NCBI GenBank assembly: GCA_009193035.1
Contig: SWDT01000011.1
Coordinates: 62,001-126,000 of the forward strand
Length of the DNA stretch: 64,000 bases
Reading direction: 5' to 3'
Source of the DNA: Halicephalobus mephisto
Lineage: Eukaryota; Nematoda; Chromadorea; Rhabditida; Panagrolaimidae
The notes below the pieces were generated by a model. That model was not told the origin of the DNA, ran no database searches, and saw only the letters and a list, made by a program, of their open reading frames with translations. Positions 45,744-57,500 of this stretch are shown piece by piece. Each line of letters opens with the position of its first letter. Positions within the stretch are counted from its first letter, which is position 1. The position numbers and the translations under genes are program-made.

Positions 45744-46775
45744 ATGTCGGATTTTTCTGATTGGTATAAGTCCATTCCCGAGATTACCCGGTACTGGTTT
45801 ACAGGATGTACAGTTATTCCTCTACTTGGACGGTTAGGAATATTCAGTCCTTATACAATGCTGCTTGATTGGAATTTATTCTTTTCGAAATTCCAGGTAC
45901 GCATTTACGGTCATTTTCATATATGAGATCGATTCGTTTAGATCTGGAGACCAATCACAGCATTGTTCTATTACCCCGTTGCACCGCAAACTGGGTTCCA
46001 TTGGTTATTGATGCTTTATTTCTTGTATAACTACTCAAAGAATCTGGAGACAGGCCAGTTTGAAGGAAAACCTGCAGATTATCTCTTTATGTTACTATTC
46101 AACTGGGTTTTGTGCACTGTAAGTTGTTTTTCGGCTGTTCATTCTTACAGGATGCTTTTAGATCATTGCATTCGGGGCTGGAATTTACTTTTTACTGGAA
46201 CCTATGGTTTTGAGTGTCCTCTACGTCTGGTGTCAGTTTAACCGCGACACCATTGTCTCATTCTGGTTCGGGACGCGGTTCAAGGCTGTATATCTCCCCT
46301 GGATTCTTGTTGGATTCAATATGGTTCTTCGTGGAGGAGGTATCAACGAGTTGATCGGGATTCTCGTTGGTCACGCCTTCTACTTCTTGGCATTCCAGTA
46401 TCCACAAGATCACGGCGAAGCCATTTTGTCTACACCCTCATTCCTGTAAGTTCTCCTTTCTGCGTACCGAAGCCGTGCTTTTCTCTCCTGGAATTGCTCG
46501 TTCTGAAATACGCAAATAGCAACTGACTTTGTTTGAGAAGATGACGATATTTGGTCTTCATCTTTAGGAAATAGTCTACACCTCAGTCCACTAGTTGGCG
46601 TTAGACATAATAGTTGACTTTTAGGTACAATTGGTTCCCTAATCGTACGGGCGGAGTTCATGGCTTCGGTGCTGTTCCGCAGAATCGTAGACCACCTAAC
46701 GCCGATGATGGACGTGCTGGAGGTGGTGTCTTTGGCAACCGATGGGGTCGTGGCCATACCCTTGGCACCAACTGA
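45744..46775 (+). CDS. cup-2: Derlin-1 (ER retrotranslocation rhomboid pseudoprotease)
   Basis: Exons 45744-45896, 45942-46118, 46162-46445 and 46625-46775 join in phase to 254 residues. The sequence follows Derlin-1 throughout: SDWYKSIPEITRYWFTGCTV, IWRPITALFYYPVAPQTGF, LYFLYNYSKNLETGQFEGKP, ADYLFMLLFNW, the FGAGIYFLLEPMVLSVLYVW helix, RDTIVSFWFGTRFKAVYLPW, INELIGILVGHAFYFL and a C-terminal GGVHGFG plus NRWGRGHTLG tail that could carry the p97-binding SHP-like motif (WGRGHTLG). The WR and GxxxG rhomboid motifs are present; the catalytic Ser/His dyad is absent, as in all Derlins. It threads misfolded ER proteins to the cytosol with HRD1, HERP and CDC-48. rps-21 follows 210 bp downstream, a likely operon. 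Confidence 0.95.
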
Positions 46776-46985
46776 ACGGCGTATTTTAAATACACTTATT
46801 TACTTGCCTTTTTGTACATATAATGAGTCTTGGATTTAATTTATTGTTGTAAAACAACTAGTGGCGATTTGTTTGAGTTACTTCGGTCAAAGTGCCGTTC
46901 TATATCTTGTTTTTGCTTCGTTTTGATGTGCATTTGCATTATTTTAGTTTGCTGTTGGATACCTGTGCTTTTACCAGCGTCAATC

Positions 46986-47291
46986 ATGCAAAACGACCAA
47001 GGTGAATTCGTGGACATGTACGTCCCTCGCAAATGGTATGTCAATCTTACCGAGGTCATAAGGATCTAAAAACCTCGTGATTTCAGTTCCTCTTCCTCCC
47101 GCATTATCCACGCCAAGGATCACGCTTCCATCCAACTCGACATTGTCGACGTTGACCCCAACACTGGCCATTTGATCCCGAACAAGGTTACCCGCTATGC
47201 CATCTGTGGTGAATTGCGCCGTATGGGAGAATCCGATGATTGCATCCTCCGTCTCGCTCAACGTGATGGAATTATCCCGACCAATCTTTAA
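46986..47291 (+). CDS. rps-21: 40S ribosomal protein eS21 (RPS21)
   Basis: Exons 46986-47035 and 47087-47291 join in phase to 84 residues, full family length. The protein begins [16 protein letters not shown], then [40 protein letters not shown] and ends [11 protein letters not shown], an eS21 sequence from end to end. It sits on the small-subunit platform near the mRNA exit. Two residues of the usual PRKCS motif are split by the intron. The TTTTACCAG acceptor nine bases before the ATG is a strong trans-splice candidate, and the gene lies just downstream of Derlin-1. Confidence 0.97.
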
Positions 47292-47601
47292 GTTCTATGA
47301 TTTTCCTTGTTGCTTGAGGAATATTCCCTGACAGCAAATTTGTTATTTTTGGTTGGATAAAATTGTTAATTCTAAAGGCGTGAAAACATCTTTACGACCC
47401 CACTTTTTTCTAAGGATTCCCCGATGAAAGCAACCGGCAGATCAATTAATCATCCAATTTGCCGACCTGGGGAAGCTCATTAATTTTATGTCCGTTATTG
47501 AACGTTGACCGATTTTATTCAATGTGTAAGAAGTAAGGCCACTTGTCAAAGAAGGCACACCGGATTAGACGGATTTAAAAAGGAGTATTGCACTTGAGAG
47601 A
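47292..47601. other. 3' region between converging rps-21 and the FLVCR-like gene
   Basis: Both genes end into this 310-bp stretch. No gene is visible; TAATTTTATG and TTTTATTC words could serve as poly(A) signals. Confidence 0.5.
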
Positions 47602-50600
47602 CTACTCGACATTCCCACAGGAAGTTTCCGTCAATTGAGTATCTGATCTCTGAAATTTAAAAGAAAAAATAATTTTTATATAATTGATGAACTTACGGGA
47701 ACAACATATCCACCTTCTTTGTGAGCATTTTGTCTTCTAAGATCGGATTTAATAATCGCTGTGAGAATAACACCAACAAGAAGAAAACCGCTAAGCATAA
47801 TGTTACACCACCAGATGGACATTGCATAGATTACTTTTCCCATGCCAATTGTCATTCCGACACCAAACACTTGAGCTGAACCATTTAATAATCCACTTGT
47901 TGTACCTTCGGCTATTGGAAAAGTTAATTCTGCTGCGAATTCGAAACCAATAGGGAGATATCCGGTCATGAAAAAACCGAGAATTATTGAAATTACGAAA
48001 ATAATCCAGATTTGTCCTAGATCAATTGTGAAAGTGAAAAGTACCATTCCGACAAATGAAAAGAAATAAACAGCCAAAGTTGTCAATCTGAAAAAATAAT
48101 TATATTTTTTGAATTGGTATTTTAGGCTAAAATGAAACAAAATTAGCGAATGAGGTCTTGAAACGAAAAACCCTGCGCGTCTATCAGCCGGTATACTGTA
48201 GCTGGATAGTTGCCGAGTGTCAATTGTATTATTTCTTTATTATTATAATTTTTGTGTTGTTGATATATCGTTTTTAATATTTCTTTATTCTATGTGGTCC
48301 TAGAACGAAAAGTCCTGAATGTTGATCAGTTAATATACTGTATTTAAGGTTGCCGAGTGTCAATTGTATTATTTCTTTATTATTCTAATTTTTGTGTTGT
48401 TGATATATCGTTTTTAATATTTCTTTATCCTAAGTGGTCCTAGAACGAAAAGTCCTGAATGTCGATCAGTTAATATACTGTTAAAAGATCGTTAACTATC
48501 GGTTGCGTTATTAATGTTTGTAAGTAAAACAATTTGTTTTCGATTATGTATTTGGGTGTCAGTTATGATTCCTTCAATATCTATCGTTACTTTTATGCAT
48601 GATAATCCTTAGTCCTCGAAGCTGAACAGATTTTTACATTCTATATCCCTGATCCAGAGATTTCCAAATCGATCCAGACATGATATAGTTTCAAAAAATC
48701 GATTCCAAAGTTGTGTAAAATCACGAAATTACCGCGCAAAATCAAAATTTAGCCATTTTAGATGTCTAAAAAACTCGAAATTCCGTGTTGGGACAATTTG
48801 CAACGAAATTCATATATGACTTTTGTAACGATATAATTATTGTTTTTCATGTTGTTACTTATTAAATAACTCTAATATTTCGCTGTTTCAATCTGAATTC
48901 TGTAGATTCTATAAAAAGTAATTTCGATATATGAATACTCACTTATAATGATGAAATTTGTCAAGAATATAACCACAGGCGACAGAACCAAGCATTCCAC
49001 TCACGACGATCAGAAGACCGATTGTTCCAGTTTCCTCTTGAGCATCTGGATAATAATGAAGAACCATTTGGGATAGCAACGTTGAAATTGCATAAAAAAC
49101 TCCAACATTTATTCCATAAGTAACCAGAAGCAACATGTAATGAGGATTCAGAACTAGTTCTTTTAAACTTTTGAGGTAATTTCCGTCTATGGATTCTTCG
49201 ATTGCTCTTGCTTGGGCTGGAGATGGTGGAACAGGTGGTCGTTCTGAGAAAAATGCGATAATTGCAGCAAAAATTAATGAATTAATAACTGCAGAACCCA
49301 AAAAAAGCATATTTAAATCAAATGCGATTGATTCTTTTGTTCCTGTATGAACAAGCCATGGTGGAAGAATAAATCCTATAGCAATTCCAAGTTGATTACC
49401 AAATACTCCTGCTGCACATGCTGTTGATACTTGTTCAGGACCAAACCAAACAGCTGCAAGTCTTGGTGGAATTCCTAAGATAAAAACTTGTGATGATCCA
49501 ACAATTGTTTGAGCAATAAATGTTAACCAAAATTTATCTGGTGATGTTGATGCCATTTTCAGCCATGCCCCTAGGCAATTTCCAAATGCCCCAATTAGGA
49601 CTGATGCTCTCAAGCCATACTTGTCCAAGAACCAACTGAAAAAAATCAATAAAATATGATTGATGAATTACGTCGAGGATCAGATTTAGGATTTTCGATC
49701 TCAAATAATCAATCATTATTTTTCTTTTTTTTTACTAATGAAATTTTCCAAAGCTTTTATAAACTTCCGGATATTTTTTGATAATTTCACAAAAAAAAAT
49801 AATTTCAAATTTTCATAATATAATTTTAAATATTTTTGAATTTTTGGAAATTTTTGTTGGAATGATTTCGTAATTCAAATTCAAATTTAAATTTAAATAA
49901 TATAATTTTAAATATTTCAAATATTTTCGAAAATTCTTATCGAAACAATTTCGTAATTCTAATTTAAATTTATAAAACAATAATTTTGAATATTTTTGAA
50001 TTTTCGGAAATTCTTATCGAAACAATTTCGTAATTTAAATTTAAATTCAAATTTAAATAATATAATTTTAAATATTTCAAATATTTTCGAAAATTCTTAT
50101 CGAAACAATTTCGTAATTTAAATTTAAATTTTCATAATAATAATTTTAAATATTTTTGGAAATTTTTGTCGGATGATTTCGTAACAGCAGTAATTTCCTA
50201 ATTACACAATTGTAAAATACAGAAACTAGAGTTGTTACGAAATAGTCTAAACATGGATTTTTTAAATTATCCTAAAATAGAAAAAAGCAAATTGATTTTT
50301 GTAGATTTGTCAAGTTTACCATTTTTCATTTTCAAAATTGACAAAAAAAGAGCGAGTCGATTTTCAAGTTATTGCAAAATTTATCATTGTCAAAACTGGT
50401 AAAAAATTAAAAAAAAGCGAGTTAATTTTCAAGTCATTGCCAGATTTACCATTGCCAAAACTGGTAAAAAACTAAAAAAAAGCGAGTTAATTTTCAAGTT
50501 ATTGGAAAATTTACCATTTTTCTATTTTCGTTCCCTTTAAGTTGCAATTGAAAAGTAAAGATTTTTAAATTTCTATTTTTGTTTTTACAGTATGATTTTT

Positions 50601-52838
50601 TCTATTTTAACAATCCCAGAAGAATATTGAAAGTCGATTTTTAAATGACCTTTGTTCAATTTTATGAAAAGGGAGATTCAAGCCTTCTTGTTTCAAATGT
50701 TTGTTTTTCGTCACTTCTCAGAAGATCCACAAAAGAAAAAAATAAAGTCGGAAAAATTCTAAAGTTATGTTGAAAGCTTTTTGAACTTTATGAATGAGTA
50801 TCAAGTCACAAAAACTATCCTAAAGATCAGTCTAGAATGAAGCTTGAGTAGTTTTAAATAAATACGAAAAAATAAAACATTTGTAACGTTTTGTTTGATC
50901 AAGTTACGGTAATTATTATTTAACTAAAAAACCAGCAAAAAAGCTCAAAGTTGAAAACGAAGTCAAATGTTGTCCACTTCAGGATTGGCACTTGAAACAT
51001 GTCCTTCGAAAATGGAAAAATTGTTCAATAAAAAACATTCGTGACAGGACCAAATTAACTTTTAATTTATTTTTAAAAATAATTTTAATTTCTTTTAATC
51101 TATAGTAATCTAACTAAATAGTTAGAAAATGAAATATCTTTGAAAAATTAATAGAAATTTTAAAAATAATTAGTTTTTTTACGAATAACTTTTAATTTAT
51201 TTTTAACAGTAATTTTAGTCCTTTTTAATCTACAGTAATCTAACTAAATAGTTAGAAAATCATCTTTTGTGAAAGGATCGGAATTTAAAAAATATCTTTA
51301 AAAATTAAATTAAAAAATAACTGTTTTTTACGAATAACTTTTAAAATAACTAAAATTATTTTTAAAATAAATTAATCTACAGTAATCGGCTTTGTGATTA
51401 AAGTAAAAATCAGATATTATTCGTTGTGGGACCGTTATTGAAAATTATTTTTAGAAAAATGAAAATTGCAAATTTAAGAATTATCAATTTCCGTCTAATT
51501 AATTTTTCCACAATGCTCTTAGAAATTGTTCATTTTGTAGTGACCAAATGGAATTTTAAAAAATAAACATTATTCGTGTCAGAACCATTACTTAAAATAT
51601 TAAGGAAATTAATTTTTAAAAAAATAAAATATATATTAGTCCCATCACGAACGATGCTCAATTCTAAGACGAAACCGAATGGGAACTCCTGCCACGAAAG
51701 TCCCTGCTGAGGTGGTTCTCGTCATTTCCAGAATCAAGTTTTGCAGTGTTTTTTATATAATGGATATCTTTGGATAAAAAGTGTTAGAAATTTGTATCTT
51801 CCTCACCACTAGAAAAACTCCACATTACATCAGATTCATTTTCCAACAATAGATTTGACCAATTTCCCATATAAATAGTAATCAATTTGTTCAACTCTAG
51901 TCTCAACACGAAAAATAATCTCATTATTTTTAGCATTATATTTGATAATTTTAAAATTAATTTTCATAAATTATATATTTAAAAATTATTTTTATTTCCA
52001 GACTAAAATTTCGAAAATTTTATTTAATAAATTTTTCCGAATAATATATCGTATCGTGTACCTGTTTATTTGAACGCCAGTCCGCAGAGCGTTGGTCCCG
52101 AAAGGAAATACCCTGAGGGCCAATGGGAAATTTACGATTATGAAATGGCGAGAAATTTACGATTATGAAATGGTGGAAAATTTACAATTATGAAATGTCG
52201 GAAAATTTACAATTATGAAATGGCGGGAAATTGAATTACGTAATAATTGTTAAAATTATTTCGTATCTCATGTTTCCGGCCTCGATAAATCAATTTTGTA
52301 CTTATTTTTCATCTCCACGTGGACCAGGAACCCCTAACTACGATCTAATAATATGAAACAAAAAATCAAAAAAAAAAATCTTGAATTTAACAGTGTACTT
52401 AGCGGGGTTGAAAAGGATTTTTGCTTTTTTCTGTACCGGCGGTAAAATCTCGAGAGCTTTCTATTCAACAAGTTTGGATTACCTATAACCTTGAGATTTC
52501 CTTTATTTAAAACAAACAAACCTTCCAGGGAAAACGAGAATCATGTAACTCAACATGTAGATCATACTGGTCCAGTCCACGGCTCCGTATGAGACTTCAT
52601 AAAAATCCGTGATTATGTGGGCGATGATACTGTACTCAATCCATTGCATAGCATTTGAAGCTGAGAGTAAAACAAACATTATCAGAATAAGGTATCTCTT
52701 GGGGTAGACTTTTGTGGATCCGGCGATGGGAACGAGCGAGTCTCCTGTGGGCGACGTTCCCACAACGGCAGTCCCATTTCCGAAAGAACAACCGTTCGAT
52801 CTGGGAATTGCTGATTCTGAATCTTCTAACGCTGTCAT
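47602..52838 (-). CDS. FLVCR/SLC49-family major facilitator transporter
   Basis: Exons 52838-52522, 49635-48943, 48087-47697 and 47649-47602 join in phase to 482 residues. The cytosolic N-terminus is Ser/Gly-rich; twelve hydrophobic helices follow. Family marks: YPKRYLILIMFVLLSASNAM, WIEYSIIAHIITDFY, the VDWTSMIYMLSYM helix, SWFLDKYGLRASVLIGAFGN (the MFS D-x-G-R loop), FILGIPPRLAAVWFGPEQVS, NQLGIAIGFILPPWLV, a loop with SERPPVPPSPAQ and SLKELVLNPHYMLLLVTYG. The SLC49 group exports heme or takes up choline/ethanolamine; the substrate cannot be read here. The last exon is tiny (48 bp, ending CGNVE). Intron 1 is 2.9 kb and full of repeats. A 7-codon upstream ORF lies in the 5' leader. From memory the orthologue is C. 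elegans C09D4.1. Confidence 0.92.
48163..48484. repeat. 140-bp tandem repeat in an FLVCR-like gene intron
   Basis: Two full copies (from 48163 and 48305) and a partial third (48445). They share ACGAAAAGTCCTGAATGT, TTGCCGAGTGTCAATTGTAT and TTGTTGATATATCGTTTTTA. The rest of intron 48088-48942 is unique AT-rich sequence with one CGTGTTGGGACAATTT motif at 48792. Confidence 0.85.
49740..51660. repeat. Mixed repeats in the 2.9-kb intron of the FLVCR-like gene
   Basis: 49790-50170 repeats TTAAATATTTCAAATATTTT plus ATTCTTATCGAAACAATTTC four times. 50290-50520 repeats AAAAAAGCGAGTTAATTTTC plus AAATTTACCATTGTCAAAAC three times. 51055-51380 repeats ACGAATAACTTTTAATTTAT plus CTACAGTAATCTAACTAAAT three times. 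50560-51050 is unique and non-coding by eye. Confidence 0.75.
51681..51835. mobile_element. Dispersed 155-bp repeat, copy 2
   Basis: Near-identical to 36891-37045 in the same orientation relative to the window, here inside the FLVCR-like intron. Begins GGGAACTCCTGCCACGAAAG and ends near CTCCACATTACATCAGA. Internal differences are a short deletion after CCCTG and a few substitutions. Confidence 0.8.
52060..52230. repeat. GC-richer block and four AAATTTACGATTATGAAATGG units
   Basis: 52060-52120 is a GC-rich stretch with a possible hairpin (TTGGTCCC with GGGCCAAT). It is followed by four 26-28 bp units around ATTTACGATTATGAAATGGC. Function not apparent. Confidence 0.65.
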
Positions 52839-52875
52839 TTGAGAAAATTCAAAAAAATCAAAGAAACAACCGGCT

Positions 52876-52899
52876 TCAAGTAGGAGACACCGGCTGCAT
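52876..52899 (-). promoter_or_regulatory. Upstream ORF of seven codons before the FLVCR-like start
   Basis: After an acceptor-like TTGTTCAG (AG at 52936-52937) the first ATG in the leader is at 52899 and encodes MQPVSPT then TGA, 37 bases before the main ATG at 52838. If the leader is trans-spliced there, ribosomes would meet this uORF first. Confidence 0.45.
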
Positions 52900-52937
52900 G
52901 CTGAAGAGGCTTGATTTGAGGAGGTCGCTTCTCGCCT

Positions 52938-53512
52938 GAACAAGTGTCAACAAGCCCCGCCTCATCCGCTCCTCTGTGTCTTGTTATAGGGCATTAGAAT
53001 CGGCCAATATCGATGAATAAAACCTGAAAGACTGGCAAATGATATATGAACATTGTAAAAAAACCGCGAAAAAATAAAAAAAATTAATAATCATATTCTA
53101 AAAAATTACATTCCATACAAATCTCCCAAAAACCATCAAAAACACTTTTAACCGACAAATATCCATAAATACATCCTTAAAAGTAAATATTTAATATATA
53201 AATTTTAAAAAATTCGGAAAATTTTAAATTATCAAACATCTATCGATCTGGCCTAAAAAATTTAATTTTGCAAAAAATTAAAAAAAGAATTTTAACCAAT
53301 TAAAATTGATAGATAGTATTTAATTTAAAAAGTTATAATAAGTGAATTTTATATAAAAAATATGAAAAAACAAAAAATTTCATCAGCAATTATCGACAAA
53401 TTCAATCTGAAAAAATAACAAATATAGGTTTCACAAAACAGCCCAAAATGGACAAAAAAATTTCATCAATAAAAAAATATAATTTTAAAAATATATAAAA
53501 TTTTTTAAATTT
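52938..53512. other. Upstream region of the FLVCR-like gene
   Basis: 52940-53030 is GC-richer (probable promoter/outron); the rest is AT-rich without recognisable features. Confidence 0.4.
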
Positions 53513-53950
53513 AAATAGTTTTTCTAAATTAATTTTTGTCAGTTTTTGCAAAACGGTCAACATCAACACTAAAACGGACAGTTTTTCCTAGTTAACTTTC
53601 GTCAATTCTTGCAAAACGGTCAAATATGATAAAAAAAAGACAGTTTTTCCTTAGTTAACTTTCATCGGTTCTTGCAAAACGGTCAACATCAACAATAAAA
53701 CGGACAGTTTTTCCTAGTTAACTTTCGTCAATTCTTGCAAAACGGTCAAATATGATAAAAAAAGACAGTTTTTCCTTAGTTAACTTTCATCGGTTCTTGC
53801 AAAACGGTCAACATCAACAATAAAACAGACAATTTTTTCTTATTATTTTTCTCTAAATTTTCGTAAATCTGTCAATATCAACAATAAAACAGACAGTTTT
53901 TCCTAGTTAATTTCCGTCAGTTTTTGCAAATCTGTCAACACAGACCAGAA
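53513..53950. repeat. 62-bp tandem repeat, seven copies
   Basis: Units carry CAGTTTTTCCTAGTTAACTT, TCTTGCAAAACGGTCAA and AATAAAACGGA. Alternating variants (AACATCAACAATAAAACG versus AATATGATAAAAAAAGA) give a higher-order period of about 125 bp. Confidence 0.88.
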
Positions 53951-54299
53951 AATCCTCTAAATCGTTTTCCGAGAAAAAATGAAAGTTCTCGTTTAGGAAA
54001 TCTCTCACATTTCGTATTTAAAATTTCAAAAATCTCATCTAACGTCCACGATTAATTAAGTACAATTCAAAGTACGGTAAATCCGAAAAAATAAAAATTC
54101 AATAACGGATTTAATTACGGCAATTGAATTGGCATCAGACAAGTATAATTTTTTTCGAAAATTTCGGTTTTTCGTAACAAAAATTGCAAATTTACTTTGA
54201 AATCCAAGTATTTTATGAAATTTTTAAAATTAGCAATTCAAACGTAAGGTAAAAATACATATATGACCACAGGCAAATACGTAACTAAGCAAATGCAAA

Positions 54300-55150
54300 A
54301 AATAGGTATATAAATACACGAATATACGGTTACCTATATGCATAAAAATATATAAAAATAAAAATAAATATATATAAAAATAAAAATATGTAAAAATAAA
54401 TATATATAAAAATAAAAATATGTAAAAATAAAAATATATAAAAATAAAAATATAAAAATTTTTAAAAAATTAAAAAATATAAAAGTACAAAAACTTACAT
54501 ATATTCATATATGAAGAAATATATAAATATATGGTTACAGATATGAATATATATGAAAATAAGAAAATCAAAAAATACGGGAATTTACATGAATATATTC
54601 ATATATGAAAAATACACGAATAAAACTGCAACTATTCTATATATGTAAAAATGGGAATATATAAAAATTTGCATAAATATATCTATATAAATATCTGAAA
54701 AAGTCAAAAAATATAAAGATATAAAAATACGAAAATATCCATGTACGGAAAAATACACGAATATACAGTTACATATACACGGACATATATAAAAACACAA
54801 AATATCGAGAAATATATCAGGAAATAAATAAATTTACTGGAAAAATAAAAATATATAAAAAAAAGTATATAAAAAACATTAAAATATATAAAAAAAAACA
54901 TCGAAAAATATATTTAAAAATTATTAAAATATACATATAAAATATCGAGAAATATAAAAAACATTGAAAAATACAAAAAAATATATAAAAATATCGGAAA
55001 ATATAAAAGTATATGGATATGGATATGTATATGTACATGCATATATAAATTCGTAAATATATCAGTTCATATACGGCTGTATATTGTTATATATATGTGT
55101 ATGTACACGGAAATGTATAAATATGCATAAATAGACACGTGTTTATATAT
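54300..55150. repeat. ATATAAAAATA-rich simple-sequence region
   Basis: About 850 bp of degenerate AAATATATAAAAATA and ATATATGAA words. The minus strand reads as long Tyr/Phe/Ile ORFs, which are artefacts of the repeat. Confidence 0.85.
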
Positions 55151-55219
55151 GAAAATTATCGTTTTTTATTACTTAAGAAGATAGAAAAATGACAGAAATT
55201 AAAACAAGATAAAATCGAG

Positions 55220-57040
55220 AAAGACAGCTGCTTTTGATCTTTTTGATCAATTAGTGAATGGAAATGGTCGGGTTGATGGATCGGGAAGCAATTTGGATCG
55301 AATTCAAAAAAAAAAGAACATTGACGAAACAGCTGGACGTGTTCCCCTCGGGCACTGGTATCAGTTTAGACAATCGTTTATATTGTTTTCTCAATGGATT
55401 AAATTTATCGATTAAAATAAATATTTCAATATCGTTTTTTTAAATAAAAAGCAAAAAAGCCTAGTTGAAGGTCGCGCTTCAATTTTATGAACGGCAAAAG
55501 GAAGACGGATGAAAATAAAACCACCGTCGCTTGTAAAAAACGAAAATGGACGTCATTACGAAATCGTCTCGACACGAATTCTTGGCATTTAAAAACATAA
55601 AAAATAAAAAATTTTTGGAAACAAAAAAAATTAAATTCAAACATTTTTGAAAATAAAAAATTTTTTTTTCAAAATTATCTCAACACGAATTTTTTTAATT
55701 TTTAAAAATTTTTGATTTTTAAGAATTTTTAATTTTTTTCGATTTTTTCGATTTTTTTAATTTTAAAAATTTTTCGATTTTTAATTTTTTTTGATTTTTT
55801 TTAATTTTAGAAATTTTTCGATTTTTCAATTTTTAAGAATTTTTAATTTTTTTTTGATTTTTTTAATTTTTAAATTTTTAAGAATTTTTAATTTTTTTAA
55901 TTTTTAAATTTTAAAAATTTTTCGATTTTTATCATATTTTGGAAAATTTTCAGTTGATTGTAGTTTGATATAAATAAAAAATGGATTTCGTAATGGAAAT
56001 GTTTTAACACGAATTTTTGGAACTTTTAGAAACTTTTAGAATATCAATTTTAGATGTTAATTTGAAATTTTAAATAGATTTTAAATGATTTAAGAATTTT
56101 TTAATAAGCTCTACGGTAATGTATAAATTAAAAATGGAATTTTTTTACGAAATGGTCCCGACACGAATTTTAAAAAAAAAGTTCTTATTTTTTATAATTT
56201 CGAAAATTTCTAAAAAAATTTAAAATTTAAAAAAAAAATAAAATTTTCAGAAAAATAAAAATTAAAAAAAATATAACTTTTCAAAAATCCCAATTTTTAA
56301 AAAAAAATTTAAAATTTTCAAAAATTCCAATTTTTCAGAACAATAAAAATTAAAAAAAAAAGTTAAAATTAAAAAAATAAATAAAAATTTTCAAAAAAAT
56401 TTAAAATTTCAAAAATTCTAATTTTTAAAAAAACTTAACTTTTCAAAAATTCTAGTTTTTCAGAAAAATTTAATTTTTCAAAAATTCTAATTTTTCAAAA
56501 AATAAAAATTTTAGTTTTTCAGAAAAATTTAACTTTTCAAAAATTCTAACTTTTCAAAAAATAAAAATTTTAGTTTTTCAGAAAAATTTAACTTTTCAAA
56601 AATTCTAATTTTTTAGAAAAATTTAAGTTTTCAAAAAAATTAAAAATTTCGGATATATTTGAAAAATTCCACAGATGAAGGGACTTATGTTATCTCCTGC
56701 TTCGATCGGACCGATTCCGATTAGAAAACTGTCTTGTCGTTCCTAATTAACGATTTACGTTTCAAAAACAACAAAGCTTTGAGGACAAAGTTTAATTTCC
56801 TCATTTGGAATAGGCAATTTTTAAAGTTAAAAAATAGATTTCATCGATTTTGGAAAAACTGACAAATTGTTACCCGTCATGACAGATTCAATAGACCAAG
56901 CGTAATTATTCCAAAAAAAGCAAAAAAAAATTATTTTTCTTTCCAAGACCAGGGAAATTTTTTTTCTACAATAAAATTTAAAAAACATTTTTTTTAAAAC
57001 AGAAATTTTTCGTTACAAGATTCAAAAAAAGTTTCATAAA
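55220..57040. other. Gene-free interval with two GC-richer islands
   Basis: Islands at 55225-55580 and 56680-56880 are less repetitive; the first is open on the plus strand from 55258 to 55443 but shows no domain. Between them lie T/A-rich words such as AATTTTTAAAAATTTTTCGA and CTTTTCAAAAATTCTAATTT, with CTCGACACGAATT motifs at 55570, 55680 and 56158. Confidence 0.4.
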
Positions 57041-57049
57041 AAAATTAAA

Positions 57050-57500
57050 AAAATATTTTCATGGTAAGATATGAAAAAAATTATTTTCGTTTCGAGATCT
57101 AGAATTTTTTTTTCGTGATAAGATTTGAAAATTTTTTTTCGTTATAAGATATGGAAAAATTATTTTCGTTTCGAGATTTAGGAATTTTTTTTCGTTATAA
57201 GATATGGAAAAATTATTTTCGTTTCGAGATTTAGGAATTTTTTTTCGTGGTAAGATCTAAAAAAATTATTTCCGTTCCAAGACCTAGAAATTTTTTTCGT
57301 GATAAGATTTTTGAAAAATTATTTTCGTTCCAAGACCTAGAAATTTTTTTTCGTGGTAAGATCTAGAAAAATTATTTTCGTTCCGAGATCTAGAAATTTT
57401 TTTCGTGATAAGATTTTTGAAAAATTATTTTCGTTTCGAGATTTAGGAATTTTTTTTCGTCCCAAGACCTGAAAATTTCTTTCGTGGTAAGATCTGAAAA
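57050..57500. repeat. 55-60 bp tandem repeat, about eight copies
   Basis: Units contain GAAAAATTATTTTCGTTTCG, AGATTTAGGAATTTTTTTTC and GTGATAAGAT or GTGGTAAGATC. Variation is between TTTCGAGATTTAGG and TTCCAAGACCTAGA forms. Confidence 0.85.

Noticed and set aside
52060..52130. Possible structured RNA or tRNA in the GC-rich block
   Set aside because: No acceptor stem, anticodon arm or T-arm (GTTCGANNC) pattern; only a weak hairpin.
54585..55038. Minus-strand Tyr/Phe/Ile-rich ORFs that resemble membrane proteins
   Set aside because: Produced by the ATATAAAAATA simple repeat; no start context, splice signals or domain.
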